A stretch of 39,802 nt of DNA from a virus. The notes below the pieces were generated by a model, which ran no database searches, was not told the origin of the DNA, and saw only the letters and a program-made list of their open reading frames with translations. The DNA lies in the IMG/VR virus record IMGVR_UViG_3300047586_000011, positions 1 through 39,802 of that record. The stretch is one strand, 5' to 3'. Positions 27,959 through 36,167 of the stretch are shown piece after piece (positions within the stretch are counted from its first letter, which is position 1; the number at the start of each line of letters is the position of its first letter). The translations under genes were made by a program, and so were the position numbers.

Positions 27959-28474
27959 TTAGTACCAGCCGTGGCCGGGTGAGAGCCAGAACCGCATCGC
28001 CCCGCAGGCTGACCCGTACTTCGTGCTCGTGTACCAGATCATCCACTGAACTTGGGTGACGGGGTTGGTCAACCAGTCGTCGCCCATCGAGGCCATCTTG
28101 TCGCCCGGCTTCGCCTGCGGGATCCCGTAGGCCCCGGACCCCTTGCCATTCCATCGGAGCGGATCCCAGCGCGACTCGTGCATGACGATCCAATCGAGGC
28201 AGGCGTACTCCTCGGGGCCGAGCTGCTCGAGCGCGTAGTCCTTGGCGTCCTGTACGGTCGGCGGCCGGTAGGTCGGCAGGACGAAGGTCGGATACGACCA
28301 CGCCTCGAGCGGGGCGGGAGAAGGGGTATCGCCCGGCATGGACGCCGACCCGACCGACGAAGCGGCCGGGGTGCCGGTGGCTGACGTTCGATCAGCGCCG
28401 GGCGATGGAGCGAAGGACCCGATGGCGGCGAGCGATATGAGGGCCAGGGCCGCCAGCCCGAACCTACCTCTCAG
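27959..28474 (-). CDS. Secreted lysozyme/lytic transglycosylase-like protein, probable CTG start
   Basis: 171 residues. The catalytic region CLDWIVMHESRWDPLRWNGKGSGAYGIPQ (catalytic Glu about residue 100) and later WLTNPVTQVQWMIWYTSTKYGSACGA match transglycosylase SLT/Rpf-like folds that cut peptidoglycan. No ATG, GTG or TTG precedes the obvious signal peptide. The only candidate is CTG at 28474, overlapping the upstream stop as CTGA and giving LRGRFGLAALALISLAAIGSFA, a good secretion signal (n-region Arg, hydrophobic core, A-x-A-like end). The ATG at 28339 would remove it. Ends in TAA just before the early promoter. Role: lysis or cell-wall opening. Confidence 0.78.
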   Translation of the reverse strand: MRGRFGLAALALISLAAIGSFAPSPGADRTSATGTPAASSVGSASMPGDTPSPAPLEAWSYPTFVLPTYRPPTVQDAKDYALEQLGPEEYACLDWIVMHESRWDPLRWNGKGSGAYGIPQAKPGDKMASMGDDWLTNPVTQVQWMIWYTSTKYGSACGAMRFWLSPGHGWY

Positions 28475-28596
28475 GACTTGCCCTTGCCGAACGACGGGGC
28501 CTTTTTGCCGCCGAACGCGATCTTCGGGGCCGGCCTGCTGCGGTTGGCCTTGAGCCGATGATCCGCGCTGGTGCCCTTGCTCGGCTTGCCGCCCAC
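28471..28596 (-). CDS. 41-residue basic protein
   Basis: GTG at 28596 is one base after the holin-like gene's stop. The product is highly basic and Gly/Ser-rich (MGGKPSKGTSADHRLKANRS then a KIAFGGKKAPSFGKGKS end), probably disordered. Its stop TGA overlaps the CTG of the lysozyme-like gene. Composition suggests nucleic-acid or wall-polymer binding. No family recognised; translation is supported by coupling on both sides. Confidence 0.55.
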   Translation of the reverse strand: MGGKPSKGTSADHRLKANRSRPAPKIAFGGKKAPSFGKGKS

Positions 28597-28597
28597 G

Positions 28598-28918
28598 TCA
28601 AGCCGCCTTGAGCCAGCGGTCGGAGACGGCCGCCGACCACGCTGCCGGCTTGGTGGCTCGGACGAGATCCGTCTTGCCGAGGAACCACGTTATCAGGCGC
28701 GGCAGGACCGCGACCCTAAAGACGTTCCATGCCGCGAGGCCAAAGACCTGCGCCGCGGTGAGGGCCTGGGCCTTGGCCTCGCTCAAGCTGGACGGAACGA
28801 CGAACGTCAGCTCCCCCACGGCCAGGAGACCGCCGACGAGAGCGCCGCGAAGTCCGATCCGGAACCAGTCCGGCAGGGTGAGCCAGGCGTTGTGGACGCG
28901 GGCGATCAGAGCAGCCAT
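28598..28918 (-). CDS. Holin-like membrane protein
   Basis: 106 residues with two hydrophobic regions (about 22-41, LRGALVGGLLAVGELTFVV, and 57-78, VFGLAAWNVFRVAVLPRLITWFL) and a basic C-terminus. Strong AGGAGGCATCGA ribosome-binding site before ATG 28918. Set directly before a secreted cell-wall hydrolase gene, it has the size, topology and position of a holin, though no specific holin family signature is visible. Confidence 0.6.
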   Translation of the reverse strand: MAALIARVHNAWLTLPDWFRIGLRGALVGGLLAVGELTFVVPSSLSEAKAQALTAAQVFGLAAWNVFRVAVLPRLITWFLGKTDLVRATKPAAWSAAVSDRWLKAA

Positions 28919-28928
28919 TCGATGCCTC

Positions 28929-29987
28929 CTATGCGTAGGCCGGCGCGTCGATGACGAGACGCGGCAGGGCCTTGGTGGACCAGATGGTCAGCTTGCCATC
29001 CTTGAGGGCCACGCTGACTGCGAGGTTCTGGATCTGGCCGGCATTGTAGTCGAGGGTCGAGGGGACGCCGCCAACCTTGGGGTCCTTGCCGAAGATCAGC
29101 GGGCTCGGGTCGGGACCGGCGTAGACCCAGCCGGTCTCCAGCGCCTTGTCGACGCGGAGGATGATCTCGACCGCTGTGGCGTTCGTCGGGATGCCAGCGA
29201 GTCCGGCGACTTGGATCGTCTTGACCGTCCCTGCCGGGACGGGGCCGTCGAAGAGGCGCGGGTAGGGGGTGAGGAACTTCATGTCAGCCTCCGATGGAAC
29301 GATCTGGTCGACGGCCTTCCATGCTTCGCCCACGACCTGACCGACGTAGCTGGCGGCAAGATAGCACCTTCCGCCCAGGCCCCAGGCGGTCCCCCACGAG
29401 TTCTGGAGGATGAAGTAGAGGATCCCGGCGATGGTCGTCCAGCCGATGACCAGGATCGCGTGGCCGCCGCGGTTGGTGCCGCTCGGCTTTCGCAGGATGC
29501 CGCTCGAGGGCGGGTTGTCGAACGCGACGGACCACGCCATGCCGACCACGACCGGCCCGAAGGCGAGGATCGCAGCCTGGAGCTCGTCCGGCGTGATCGG
29601 CACCGCGTAGTAGGCGGCGACCTTGTGGTCCTTCGCTCCGTCGACGCTGCCTACGACCGGGTAGCCGAGGTGAAGCATCTGGTCGAAGGCGACGCGGAGC
29701 ACCGCGCCGTTGGCCGTCCCACCGATCTGGCCAAAGAACCGCGGCTCGTCGAAGTCGAAGAACTGGCCCTGGTCTATCCGGTCTTGCTGCGCTTTGAGAC
29801 CGGACGTGCTGTAGGCGACACACTGCGGGGCGGTGCCCTGATCGAGCACCGGGGGAACGTCGGGCACCTGATATGAAGCCGCCAGAGTGAGAGGCTTCTC
29901 GATGCCGCGCAGCGCGTAGAGCTGCTCGATGGGGAAGTCGCGGGGATCGAGCGGGCTGGGTAGCCAGCCGAGGCCGTGGTCGTTCAT
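28929..29987 (-). CDS. Papain-like (C1) cysteine protease with C-terminal beta domain
   Basis: 352 residues. The catalytic set is clear: VLDQGTAPQCVAYS (oxyanion Gln50, nucleophile Cys56), GGHAILVIGW (His176) and LQNSWGTAWG (Asn196). Residues about 230-352 form a separate beta-rich domain (VKTIQVAGLAG, AVEIILRV, LAVSVALKDGKLTIW) that could bind glycans or the virion. No signal peptide or propeptide is seen, so it is probably virion-associated or active after lysis. C1-type proteases next to phage tail/lysis genes are known but unusual. GGGAGGTAGCG ribosome-binding site. Confidence 0.85.
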   Translation of the reverse strand: MNDHGLGWLPSPLDPRDFPIEQLYALRGIEKPLTLAASYQVPDVPPVLDQGTAPQCVAYSTSGLKAQQDRIDQGQFFDFDEPRFFGQIGGTANGAVLRVAFDQMLHLGYPVVGSVDGAKDHKVAAYYAVPITPDELQAAILAFGPVVVGMAWSVAFDNPPSSGILRKPSGTNRGGHAILVIGWTTIAGILYFILQNSWGTAWGLGGRCYLAASYVGQVVGEAWKAVDQIVPSEADMKFLTPYPRLFDGPVPAGTVKTIQVAGLAGIPTNATAVEIILRVDKALETGWVYAGPDPSPLIFGKDPKVGGVPSTLDYNAGQIQNLAVSVALKDGKLTIWSTKALPRLVIDAPAYA

Positions 29988-29989
29988 CG

Positions 29990-30364
29990 CTACCTCCCGG
30001 GGAGCAGTAGGCCACCGACGATGGCGGAGAGGGCGATGGTCAGAGAGGCGACCACGGCAGAGGCTTTCGGATGGCGACCCGCCCAGCCGACGATGCCCAT
30101 TGCCTGAGCGATGGGCCTGTAGGGAGCCATGAGCGCGGCGCAGTTGAGGGTCTGGTGCTCCCGCCAGCTCGTGATGTCAGCCTTGAGTGCGTCGTGTTCT
30201 AGGCGATGATCCTCGCGGCCTTCGCGGAGCGTCTCCCGCATCTCGCGGCGGAAGTCGTCTAGTCGAGCGAAGAGGCCGTTCTGGACGGTCACGAGGTCCG
30301 CCGTGGCGGGTGTGCCGTTGCCTACGGAGTTCGCTTCGGTGAGTGGCTTCGGGCGGGGGGTCAC
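29990..30364 (-). CDS. Coiled-coil membrane-anchored protein
   Basis: 124 residues from GTG 30364, which has AGGAGG nine bases upstream; the TTG at 30394 (TTGA overlap with the fibre stop) is the alternative. The middle is a coiled coil (RLDDFRREMRETLREGREDHRLEHDALK) and the C-terminus a membrane segment (ASAVVASLTIALSAIVGGLLLPG). Such proteins next to lysis genes may be holin/antiholin or spanin-like elements. Role inferred only from topology and position. Confidence 0.65.
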   Translation of the reverse strand: MTPRPKPLTEANSVGNGTPATADLVTVQNGLFARLDDFRREMRETLREGREDHRLEHDALKADITSWREHQTLNCAALMAPYRPIAQAMGIVGWAGRHPKASAVVASLTIALSAIVGGLLLPGR

Positions 30365-30390
30365 GTTGATGAGCCTCCTATCGCGGAGCG

Positions 30391-31686
30391 TCAAACGGTG
30401 GTCGAGAGAACCATCCCCGAGAGATCCACTGAGTCTGTGGCGGCACCGTAGGGGATGACCTCGCCAGTGGTCAGGATGGTGACGTGGGCGACCTGCGCAC
30501 CGGGATAGCAGACGGCCGGAAGGTGGATCTCCGAATAGGGCCGGAGGGCCGCAGGCAGAGTGAACGCGGTCGCCGCCGATGGACCGTACCCGATGGACCC
30601 GAAGAAGAAGACAAGGTCACCGACCTTGATGACCTTGAACCCGGAGTTGTACTGCCAGCCGTTTTGCCATGAGAAGTCGGGGCCCCGATAGGTGTTCGTC
30701 GCCAGGGTGTGGACATGATCGCCGCGGGCTATGCGGCCGGAAGTCCCTGCGGATGCGCTGACGCCCAGAGGAAGGGCGAGACCGGCATAGGTCGCGACTT
30801 TGTGACCGTGCCCCACTCGCGCGGCGGCTCCGGTAGCCCCTGCCGCCCCGGCCGCATCGACAGTCACGTCGGCCCCAGGTCCGGCGCCTGTAGAGACCTT
30901 GTGCCCGTGAGCAGCTCGGGCCAGGGCACCCGTAGCGGCAGGAGTCGCAGCCGCGTCAACGGTGACGTCCGCGCCAGAGGGAGCATCCGTGCTCGTGACC
31001 TTGTGACCGTGCCCGGAGCGGGCGAAGGTCGAGGCGGTCCCCGCGGCACCGGCTGAGTCGATCGTCACGTCGTCATCCGGGCCCGCGACAGGAGCGGCAT
31101 GGTGGTCCGTCGCGGTGATCCAGGACAAGCTCGTATGCGGCACCAGGCGAGAGTCAGACCCACCGTGTTCGTGCCCCGTGGTCGGATCGAGGGCTGCGGC
31201 CAGGTCCGGGCTTTGGGCGTAGCTGCGCTCGTCTGTGATCGCGGCGTTCTGGATGGCCGTCGCTCCTGCCACCACGTAGACCTGAGCAAGCGCCATCTCA
31301 TACTCGCCCGCCACGTTGGTCGTCAAGGCTGGCGGAGTCGGCGAGGGATCGGGGGTTCCGGGCAGCACGGCGAGCAGACCCGTCCGACCCGCGAGAGAGC
31401 GTCGCACGACGATCCGGTCGATGCGCGGCTGGCCGGAGGCGTTCGCGCCGATCACGAGGGTTTCCTGAGACGAGTAGACCTCCAGCATGTATCCCTGGAC
31501 GAAGCTCGCGCCCGTGTTCACCCGAACCGACATTGCCGCGGGTGAAGACTCGTGGACCGCGAGTTCGTTGGCGAAGTCCATGACCACGCCGTCGCTCAGG
31601 ATCTTAGCGAGCACCTGGGCCCAGGCTTCCGAGCCGTAGATCCGGTCCCCGGCGGAGGAGTCGTAGAACCTGCTGCGCTGTGTCAT
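30391..31686 (-). CDS. Tail fibre with HxH repeats
   Basis: 431 residues. The N-terminal third is a beta-rich attachment region (FYDSSAGDRIYGSEAWAQVLAKI and onward). Residues about 195-330 contain four copies of a 33-34-residue unit ending in HGHK or HVH (about 226, 260, 293, 324), with DVTVDAAGAAGATG spacing. HxH repeats in phage fibres coordinate metal ions along a trimer axis. The C-terminal about 104 residues are a compact beta domain (VGDLVFFFGSIGYG, FTLPAALRPYSEIHLPAVC), likely the receptor-binding tip, similar to the end of the preceding gene's product. A short palindrome covers its ribosome-binding site (31692-31706). Confidence 0.82.
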   Translation of the reverse strand: MTQRSRFYDSSAGDRIYGSEAWAQVLAKILSDGVVMDFANELAVHESSPAAMSVRVNTGASFVQGYMLEVYSSQETLVIGANASGQPRIDRIVVRRSLAGRTGLLAVLPGTPDPSPTPPALTTNVAGEYEMALAQVYVVAGATAIQNAAITDERSYAQSPDLAAALDPTTGHEHGGSDSRLVPHTSLSWITATDHHAAPVAGPDDDVTIDSAGAAGTASTFARSGHGHKVTSTDAPSGADVTVDAAATPAATGALARAAHGHKVSTGAGPGADVTVDAAGAAGATGAAARVGHGHKVATYAGLALPLGVSASAGTSGRIARGDHVHTLATNTYRGPDFSWQNGWQYNSGFKVIKVGDLVFFFGSIGYGPSAATAFTLPAALRPYSEIHLPAVCYPGAQVAHVTILTTGEVIPYGAATDSVDLSGMVLSTTV

Positions 31687-31735
31687 GGTGCCTATCCTAC
31701 CTTCTCTGAGAAGGGGCCGGTTGCTAGGTAGCGAT

Positions 31736-33511
31736 CTATGCGGCGTAGAAGCTGAGCCCGCTGAGACTGAACCAACTGGTTCCGCCAATCTCGGAAGGCG
31801 TAACGTTGCCACTCGTGTCTATCCGCACCTCGCCCAGAACAGCGGCGGTGCCGTAAGAGATGACCGGCCTGATGGCTATGGCGGCCGGCCTATACCCGGC
31901 TGGCAGCACGAAGCAGACCTGACCGATGGCCCCGCCATTCAGCAGCCCTCGTAGGTGAACGACGCCTACGGCGTCCTTCCGGTACCCCGCCGGCTCGTAG
32001 GGCGCCCCATAGGCATTGGCCCACGAGTTGAGCAGCGTCGGGGCGGTCCAATCAGGGCCAGGAACGACGAGGTTCACCCCATCCGGGCTGGAGATCTCTG
32101 GCCCACCGCCAAACTTCAAGCCGTGAACGCCACGCTCGACCTTGTCGTAAGTGCCGCCGCCGCTCGGCGTCAGCAAGACCTTGTGACCATGAGCGGCCGG
32201 GGCGAAGGTGTCCTTTGTCCCCGTCGCTCCGGCTACGCCGATGGTCGAGTCCGCGCCCGGGCCCGCAGCGGGCCCGTCGATCTCCTCGACTGAGCCTGCG
32301 CCCGCGGACTTCCGACCGAGAACCTTGTTCGTCGCGGAGACGTTCTGGATCATGGCGTAGGTGACGGTTCCGGGGCCGGGCGTCATGCCCTTGTCGGCCG
32401 CGCCGGAGGGGTTGGTCAGAGACGAGCCGGGAGTGCCGGGAAAGGGCCGGCCGAGGATCGCCACCAGTTCTGAGGCGGCGTCCGAGACGGTGACGGTCCG
32501 GTCGACACCCACGATCCGAGCCGGGTACGAGATGGCGCGTTCGACGTTGCGGACCGTGACGATGTCGCCGAGGAACCAGTCGACCCCGTACCGGAAGGAG
32601 CCCGCCTGATGGGCCGTGGCCTCGAGGCTGAGATCGGTTCCGTTGGCGGCCAGGACGGCATCGCCGCGGTTCTGCAAGAGCGTCGTGGCTCCTACCGCGA
32701 GGTCACGGGCATCGACGAACGCCTCGCGCCGATCCCATCCGGTCGGCTCCACAACGGGCCGCGTCACGATCTCGCGGGCGGTCCCTTCGCCCTGACCCGC
32801 CACGGTGACCTGTGAGATCACGCCGGCCAGGGAGGTGAGCTCGGACCACTTCGAGAGGGTGTCGAAGTCGAAGTCAAAGAAGACCGACGCCGAGCGATCG
32901 GTGCCCGCGACCACGTCGAAGGTGAACCCGGACGGGATGCCGAGAGTCTTGGCGAGGGTCGTTTTCCATCCGATCCCCCCGGCCTGGCCGATCTCAGCGA
33001 GCACGTCCACGAGCGACTGGTAGCGGGCGGCATAGGAGATCGTCGTTCCCGCGGCCCCGGCGGCGCAGGCAAAGCCGGTGATCTTCCGCGATGCGGCGGC
33101 CGAGGCGCCGATGTTCCCGGCGACGTAGTGCGTCATGGCCGTCTGAGCCGCCACCGCAGTCTGAGGGTCGTATGCCTGCCCGGCCGCCGGTAGAACACGC
33201 CGCGGCAGAGCTTCGACCGAAGACCCCGAGACGGTGATCGTGTCATTCGCCGCCGAGCCCTCCTGTTCGATCAGGAAGGTGTCGACGAGAAAGACGAGCT
33301 GATCGCCGCCGGAAGGATCGCCCGGTATACCCTCGGGGACCAGGAGCAGCCGGTCGCCCTGGAGCTGCGAGGCGTAGAGCTGGCGCCGGTTGGCCGTGAG
33401 GGTGAAGGTGTCGGGTGCCCAGAGTCGGCGCTTGATGACGAGCTTGCCGACCGAGTCCTCGAGCGTCCCGAGGATCGCGAGGGTGTCGCGGTCTAGGACG
33501 TAGGCCCTCAT
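31736..33511 (-). CDS. ReqiPepy6 Gp37-like tail protein fused to a fibre domain
   Basis: 591 residues. The N-terminal about 380 residues follow the Siphovirus ReqiPepy6 Gp37-like family (YVLDRDTLAILGTLEDSVGKL, then IKRRLWAPDTFTLTANR), the tail-hub/baseplate element of many actinophages. Next comes a fibre stalk with NKVLGRKSAGAGSVEEI, an AHGHK metal-site unit (about 440-445) and a tip, VVHLRGLLNGG...FVLPAGYRPAAIA, a domain often found at fibre ends. So baseplate and fibre are one chain. ATG at 33511 overlaps the preceding stop (ATGA). Confidence 0.85.
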   Translation of the reverse strand: MRAYVLDRDTLAILGTLEDSVGKLVIKRRLWAPDTFTLTANRRQLYASQLQGDRLLLVPEGIPGDPSGGDQLVFLVDTFLIEQEGSAANDTITVSGSSVEALPRRVLPAAGQAYDPQTAVAAQTAMTHYVAGNIGASAAASRKITGFACAAGAAGTTISYAARYQSLVDVLAEIGQAGGIGWKTTLAKTLGIPSGFTFDVVAGTDRSASVFFDFDFDTLSKWSELTSLAGVISQVTVAGQGEGTAREIVTRPVVEPTGWDRREAFVDARDLAVGATTLLQNRGDAVLAANGTDLSLEATAHQAGSFRYGVDWFLGDIVTVRNVERAISYPARIVGVDRTVTVSDAASELVAILGRPFPGTPGSSLTNPSGAADKGMTPGPGTVTYAMIQNVSATNKVLGRKSAGAGSVEEIDGPAAGPGADSTIGVAGATGTKDTFAPAAHGHKVLLTPSGGGTYDKVERGVHGLKFGGGPEISSPDGVNLVVPGPDWTAPTLLNSWANAYGAPYEPAGYRKDAVGVVHLRGLLNGGAIGQVCFVLPAGYRPAAIAIRPVISYGTAAVLGEVRIDTSGNVTPSEIGGTSWFSLSGLSFYAA

Positions 33512-34407
33512 ATGCCCGAGTACCTCTGGCGCCAGAGGATCTCAGCCGAACCGGAGGTGTTCACGTCGGCCTCGAACTTGACCATGTTCGATCCGGGCCG
33601 GAGCGTCCAGAAGTCGGCCAGGGACAGATTGAGCGCGGCCATCAGGTCTGAGCGCACCCCGCCCGAGACGAGCGTCACAGCTTTCTTGCCGGGCGAGGTG
33701 TCGATCTCGACGTACTCCCCGGCCGCGAGCGTAGTCAGGATCTCGATGGTCTCGCCGGTCGTCTCGTTGAGCATCCGGACCGTCGTGGCCTCGCCGTACA
33801 TTCGGATGAGGACCGGGGCGTCGACGTCGCCCGCGTTGATGGCCTCCTGCTCGATGTTATTGCTCGGCATCTCGAGCGGGAACTCGATCACGGTCCCGCC
33901 CTCGCCGAAGCTCCATCCGCCCGATGCGACGAAGGCCAGGAGCGCGTCGGCGATCTCGCGCCAGTTCGGGTAGGGCGCCTCGAACTCAACGTCGACGGGC
34001 AGGATCCCCACGCTGGACTTCGGCGCCGGAACCGCAGACGAGAGAGGGACCACATCGAGCTCGAGGGATGGGCTGCCATCGCGGACGATCCGCAGGACCC
34101 CGAGCGTCTGAGTCTCGCCGGGCCGGACGGGCTGGCGCACCAGGGCCCGACAGAACGCGGCACGCATGGGCCAGAGTGCCGCGAGGTCTGCGGCCTGGAG
34201 CTGTCCAACCGCGGTGACGACGCGGGGAGGGACGATCACATCGAGAAGCGTTTGGCCGGATTGCCCGGGCGTCTTGACGGTGAGGGGCTGAACGGTGACC
34301 GGACCGAGGCCGCCCATGCTCACGAGCTTGAGCGGAGCGGCCGGGCCGGTAGTGAAGATCAGCGCGTCGCCGCCGTCTGCGGGGTAGAACTCCAGTCTCG
34401 TGCTCAT
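33508..34407 (-). CDS. Distal tail protein (Dit-like)
   Basis: 299 residues. PYPNWREIADALLAFVASGGW and the later VLIRMYGEATTVRMLNETTG, with AGEYVEIDTSPGKKAV, GGVRSDLMAALNLSLADFWTLRPGSN, are typical of siphovirus distal tail proteins that cap the tail tube and hold the hub. The GSN ending before KFEAD is characteristic. It lies between the tape measure and Gp37-like genes, the expected place, with ATGA overlaps on both sides. Confidence 0.88.
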   Translation of the reverse strand: MSTRLEFYPADGGDALIFTTGPAAPLKLVSMGGLGPVTVQPLTVKTPGQSGQTLLDVIVPPRVVTAVGQLQAADLAALWPMRAAFCRALVRQPVRPGETQTLGVLRIVRDGSPSLELDVVPLSSAVPAPKSSVGILPVDVEFEAPYPNWREIADALLAFVASGGWSFGEGGTVIEFPLEMPSNNIEQEAINAGDVDAPVLIRMYGEATTVRMLNETTGETIEILTTLAAGEYVEIDTSPGKKAVTLVSGGVRSDLMAALNLSLADFWTLRPGSNMVKFEADVNTSGSAEILWRQRYSGI

Positions 34408-36146
34408 CCCATCCCCAAAGCTTCGCGGCGGCGGGCGCGGTAGATAGCGCGTTCGACGTCGTCAGCCGTGACCCCGAAGACCTGCCAGGTATCGCCGCCT
34501 CGGAGCATGGCGGCGGTCTGGTCGGCCGGGAAGACCTGAGCGTGGCGGGGAAGGTTCACGACCTCGGGGCCTTCCTCGTTCATGTAGGCGAGCCCACCGG
34601 GCCAGTCGGATGTTCCCTGAGAGAGACGCGGGATCCGGCTGAGACCCACGCCGTTCCAATCGAAGGCTGGAGTCGAGATGGGTCCGACGCCGATCGCCGG
34701 GATGTGGACCTGGACGGCGTCGATCGCGTCGATGAACACGTTGAGCGCGTCGATGATGAGGTTGATCGAGCCCTTGATGATCGAGGTGATCCCGTCCCAG
34801 GCGATCCCGATGCCCGTCTTGAGCCCATCGAAGACGGTCAGGACCACTCCGACCGCGGTCTGGAGGGCGGTGAACTGAGTCTGTACGAGGGTGACCATCG
34901 TAGAGATGATCGTCTGGATCGCCTTCGCGGCGACGTCGATGGTCGTCTTGATGAGGGGCCAGTTCTTCTGGACGATGTCCGCGACGAACTTGAAGGCGGC
35001 CACCAGTGGCGGGATAACGTTCGTGGTAATCCAGTCGAGGATCACGACCAGGGGCGGGATGACGTCGGTGACGAGCCAGGAGAAGATCGCGGCCAGGGCC
35101 GGCAGGACGTTATCGCCGATCCATTGGAACGCCGCGGCCAGGGCCGGCAAGACGTTCTTGGCGATCCAATCCGCTGCCACGACCAGGCGGGGCAGGACGT
35201 TCTCGACGAACCAGGTGAAGATGTCGACGAGCTTGGGGAGCACGTTGATGCTCAGCCAGTCGATCGCCGCGCCGATGTTCGTCATCACGTCGGCCATCGT
35301 GGCCTTGATCTGAGGCATGTTGGCCGTCACCCAGGCACCGAACGAGACGAGGGCCGCCGTGACCATCGGGAGGATCTGCTCGATGATCGGGGTGAACGCC
35401 TGACCAACCGCTGCCATCGTGTCCTGGAACGTGGCCGCCGTGATCCGCTGTTGGTTTGCCATACCCGAAGACGTCCGGCCGAAGTCGCCCTGAGCAGTGG
35501 TCGTCTGCTCCATGATGAGGGCATAGCTGGCCTGGGCCTTCGCGGCAGCGTCGATGGCGTCCTTGCCGTCCCAGAGTCCGAGCTCCATCGCCTTGGCTTC
35601 GATGGCGGCCTGGGTGATGTTGACGCCGAACTTTCGCATCGGCTCGATCTCGCCGACGAGTCCGGCACGCAGACTCTCAAGGACGTCGGTCGGATCAAGG
35701 TTGTTGAACGAGGCCAGGTCGGAGGCCAACTGGACGAGGTTCTCGCTCATCTCCGTCGCTGGCTTGCCGCCGATCTTCATGGCGACGAAGAGGTTGCCGA
35801 AGGTGCCGGCGGTCTCGAGGGCCTGTTGGCGCGAGATGCCCATTGACTGAGCGGAGCCCTGCGACCACGCCTTGATGGCGTCCGCGTTCTCGCCGAAGAC
35901 CACGCCGACCTTCGACATGGTCTCGTTTAGGTCGGAGGCGGCGTTGGCCGTGACGGCCACTATCCCGCCGATCGCGACCGTACCCACGAGCAGACCGGCA
36001 GCGATCAGCTTTCCGGCGTTCTTGAAGATGCCGCCGATCCGGGAAGACCAGCCGCGCGAGGAGGTTTCGGAGTCGGTCAGGCCCTTGTCGAAGTGGCTCT
36101 TGTCGAGCTGCATCTCGGCGTAGAGCGTTCCGACTTTCAAGGCCAC
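34404..36146 (-). CDS. Tape measure protein
   Basis: 580 residues from GTG 36146 (GAGGAGCC upstream). An N-terminal charged helix is followed by a hydrophobic segment (about 46-70), the MSKVGVVFGENADAIKAW region (77-94) common in tape measures, and QQRITAATFQDTMAAVGQAF. Residues 301-390 are six head-to-tail 15-residue repeats of the form NVLPxLxxxFxWxxx. The C-terminus carries the GLAYMNEEGPEVVNLPRHAQVFPAD hallmark. At about 0.15 nm per residue, 580 residues correspond to a tail of roughly 85-90 nm. Confidence 0.93.
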   Translation of the reverse strand: MALKVGTLYAEMQLDKSHFDKGLTDSETSSRGWSSRIGGIFKNAGKLIAAGLLVGTVAIGGIVAVTANAASDLNETMSKVGVVFGENADAIKAWSQGSAQSMGISRQQALETAGTFGNLFVAMKIGGKPATEMSENLVQLASDLASFNNLDPTDVLESLRAGLVGEIEPMRKFGVNITQAAIEAKAMELGLWDGKDAIDAAAKAQASYALIMEQTTTAQGDFGRTSSGMANQQRITAATFQDTMAAVGQAFTPIIEQILPMVTAALVSFGAWVTANMPQIKATMADVMTNIGAAIDWLSINVLPKLVDIFTWFVENVLPRLVVAADWIAKNVLPALAAAFQWIGDNVLPALAAIFSWLVTDVIPPLVVILDWITTNVIPPLVAAFKFVADIVQKNWPLIKTTIDVAAKAIQTIISTMVTLVQTQFTALQTAVGVVLTVFDGLKTGIGIAWDGITSIIKGSINLIIDALNVFIDAIDAVQVHIPAIGVGPISTPAFDWNGVGLSRIPRLSQGTSDWPGGLAYMNEEGPEVVNLPRHAQVFPADQTAAMLRGGDTWQVFGVTADDVERAIYRARRREALGMG

Positions 36147-36167
36147 GGGGCGGCTCCTCTCATGGCG

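Noticed and set aside
31692-31706. CCTTCTCTGAGAAGG palindrome as an operator
   Set aside because: It is a single copy, only 15 bp, and overlaps the fibre gene's ribosome-binding site; a short mRNA hairpin affecting translation is possible but unsupported.
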